Below, piece by piece: positions 12,702 through 13,802 of a stretch of DNA of 13,802 nucleotides. The translations under genes and the position numbers were made by a program. Numbering within the stretch: the stretch's first letter is position 1; each line of letters opens with the position of its first letter. The notes beneath the pieces are model-generated. The model had not been told where the DNA came from. It saw only the letters and a list, made by a program, of their open reading frames with translations, and made no database searches. The stretch spans positions 1 to 13,802 of the forward strand of contig CAYGWJ010000455.1 of the NCBI GenBank assembly GCA_964353405.1, read 5' to 3'. The DNA is from JBGLNJ01 sp964353405. Lineage in GTDB: Bacteria > Chloroflexota > Anaerolineae > Fen-1058.

Positions 12702-13360
12702 CCACAGCACACACACGCAGCACATTGGAACGCGAGCTGGAGCAGTTGCGTACGGAACTCTTGCGGATGGGCAGCTTGGTCGAAAGCGCCATCGAGCGCT
12801 CGGTGCAGGCGCTCAAAACCCGCGATTTCGACCTCGCACAACAGGTCGTCAACGACGATGAGAACATCAACCGCTTGCGCTACGAGATCGAAGAGCAATG
12901 CCTGGAGCTGATTGCCACGCAGCAACCGGCGGCCAGCGACCTGCGGACGACGATTGCGGCGACGCACATCGCCGTGGAATTGGAGCGCATCGCCGACCAC
13001 GCCGAGGGCATCGCCGAGATTGCCAAACGCCTCTTTGACGAGCCGCTGCTCAAACCGCTGATTGACATGCCCATCATGGCGCAGATCGCGCGCGAGGTGA
13101 TTCACGGCGCGCTGGACGCCTTTGTCGCGCACGACGCGGACGCGGCGCAAAAGGTGGCGGCTCGTGACGACGAGATTGACGCAATATACGAGCAAGTCTT
13201 CCGCGAGTTGCTGACCTATATGCTGGAAGACCCGCGTAACATTAGTCGAGCGACCTATTTACTATGGGTGGCACACAACCTGGAGCGCATCGGCGACCGC
13301 GTGACCAACGTCTGCGAGCGCGTCATCTTCATGACCACCGGAAAGCTGGAAGAGCTTTAA
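12698..13360 (+). CDS. phoU: phosphate signalling regulator PhoU
   Basis: The 220-residue all-helical protein consists of two PhoU repeats. Each carries the metal-binding E-R-x-x-D pattern: VELERIADHAEGIAE (E94-D100 region) and HNLERIGDRVTNVCERV (E196-D200 region). PhoU links the Pst transporter to PhoR and keeps the Pho regulon off when phosphate is plentiful. The start is ATG 12698, with AAAGGA upstream, overlapping the preceding gene by ATGA; an ATG at 12647 lies inside that gene and has no RBS. The gene ends 10 bp from the stop of a convergent second pstB, with no terminator between. Confidence 0.96.
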   Translation: MTTAHTRSTLERELEQLRTELLRMGSLVESAIERSVQALKTRDFDLAQQVVNDDENINRLRYEIEEQCLELIATQQPAASDLRTTIAATHIAVELERIADHAEGIAEIAKRLFDEPLLKPLIDMPIMAQIAREVIHGALDAFVAHDADAAQKVAARDDEIDAIYEQVFRELLTYMLEDPRNISRATYLLWVAHNLERIGDRVTNVCERVIFMTTGKLEEL

Positions 13361-13370
13361 CCATGATCGC

Positions 13371-13802
13371 CTAGCCAAAGCGCCCGGTGACATAGTCTTC
13401 GGTTTTCTTGTTGCGGGGATTGGTGAACAAGAGTTTGCCGGGGCCTTGTTCGATGAGCTGGCCTTGCAGAAAGAACGCGGCAAGGTCCGCCACACGCGCG
13501 GCCTGCTGGATGTTGTGCGGCGCGATGACAATCGTATACTGGGCTTTGAGCGCCTGCAACGACTGCTCGACCTTGGCGGTGGAAATCGGATCCAGCCCCG
13601 AAGTGGGTTCGTCGAGCAAGATCACCTCAGGCTCCAGGGCCAGCACGCGCGCCAGGCATAACCTTTGCAACTGCCCTCCGGACAGCGCCATCGCCGGGTC
13701 ATTCAGCCGGTCCTTGATCTCGTCCCACAGCGCGGCCTGGACCAGGCTGCGCTCCACCACCTCTTCCAGCCTGACGCGGTCGCGCATTCCTGCCAGCTTG
13801 AG
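13371..13802 (-). CDS. pstB: second PstB-like phosphate transporter ATPase (5' end outside the window)
   Basis: The visible 143 C-terminal residues, open to the window edge, include ERSLVQAALWDEIKDRL, the signature LSGGQLQRLCLARVLA, Walker B VILLDEPTSGLDPIST and the PstB hallmark ending TEDYVTGRFG. Walker A lies beyond the edge. It differs from the first PstB: DEPTSGLD instead of DEPCSALD, and the H-loop reads IAPHNIQQ instead of IVTHNMQQ (the histidine is kept, the threonine before it is proline). It is convergent with phoU. It could serve a second Pst system, or be an extra or specialised ATPase. Confidence 0.9.
   Translation of the reverse strand, partial: LKLAGMRDRVRLEEVVERSLVQAALWDEIKDRLNDPAMALSGGQLQRLCLARVLALEPEVILLDEPTSGLDPISTAKVEQSLQALKAQYTIVIAPHNIQQAARVADLAAFFLQGQLIEQGPGKLLFTNPRNKKTEDYVTGRFG

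Noticed and set aside
1..13802. CRISPR arrays, tRNA or rRNA genes, insertion sequences, prophage genes
   Set aside because: No spaced direct repeats, RNA-gene motifs, transposase-like or integrase-like frames were seen.

Overview
The window looks like chromosomal DNA from a GC-rich bacterium, most likely a Chloroflexota (Anaerolineae-type) lineage. This placement is inferred from the style of the lipoproteins (PstS has a Val/Lys/Glu-rich spacer after its lipobox cysteine), from heptamer and CACGAAG-type intergenic repeats, and from PyTTAA-type Pho boxes. No rRNA or marker gene fixes it.

Layout. Positions 1-2362 are read on the minus strand. An SCP2-like lipid-binding protein, a creatinase/Xaa-Pro-peptidase-like M24 protein and a class I methyltransferase follow a clear promoter, and the first six codons of a further gene touch the left edge. 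From about 2520 the strand switches to plus: an orphan NarL-type response regulator, a DinB-like protein, scpB with a structured leader, and a thioredoxin-like lipoprotein.

Positions 5342-13360 are a phosphate-starvation locus in the order phoB-phoR, (Pho-box promoter), pstS, pstC, pstA, pstB, arsC, an unknown gene, phoU. At 13371 a second, divergent pstB converges on phoU and runs off the right edge. PhoR/PhoB should sense low phosphate and activate the Pho boxes. PstSCAB imports phosphate, PhoU reports transporter state to PhoR, and ArsC reduces arsenate that enters through the same transporter. arsC, the unknown gene and phoU overlap by ATGA and are probably translationally coupled.

The most striking signal is at 4776-5288. 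The thioredoxin-like lipoprotein is interrupted by one in-frame TGA exactly where the first cysteine of its CxxC active site should be, giving W-[TGA]-T-T-C. The reading frame is intact on both sides, and a 7-bp hairpin with a CGUGC loop begins 19 nt after the TGA, so its loop lies 26 nt after it. This reads as an unannotated selenoprotein (UxxC thioredoxin-like) that a standard gene caller would split in two.

A second signal is a pair of Pho-box arrays (7160-7235 and 7455-7530). Both have six elements spaced 10, 11, 11, 11, 11 bp and the same 8-bp gap to the -10 box. They flank a small, apparently frameshifted gene.
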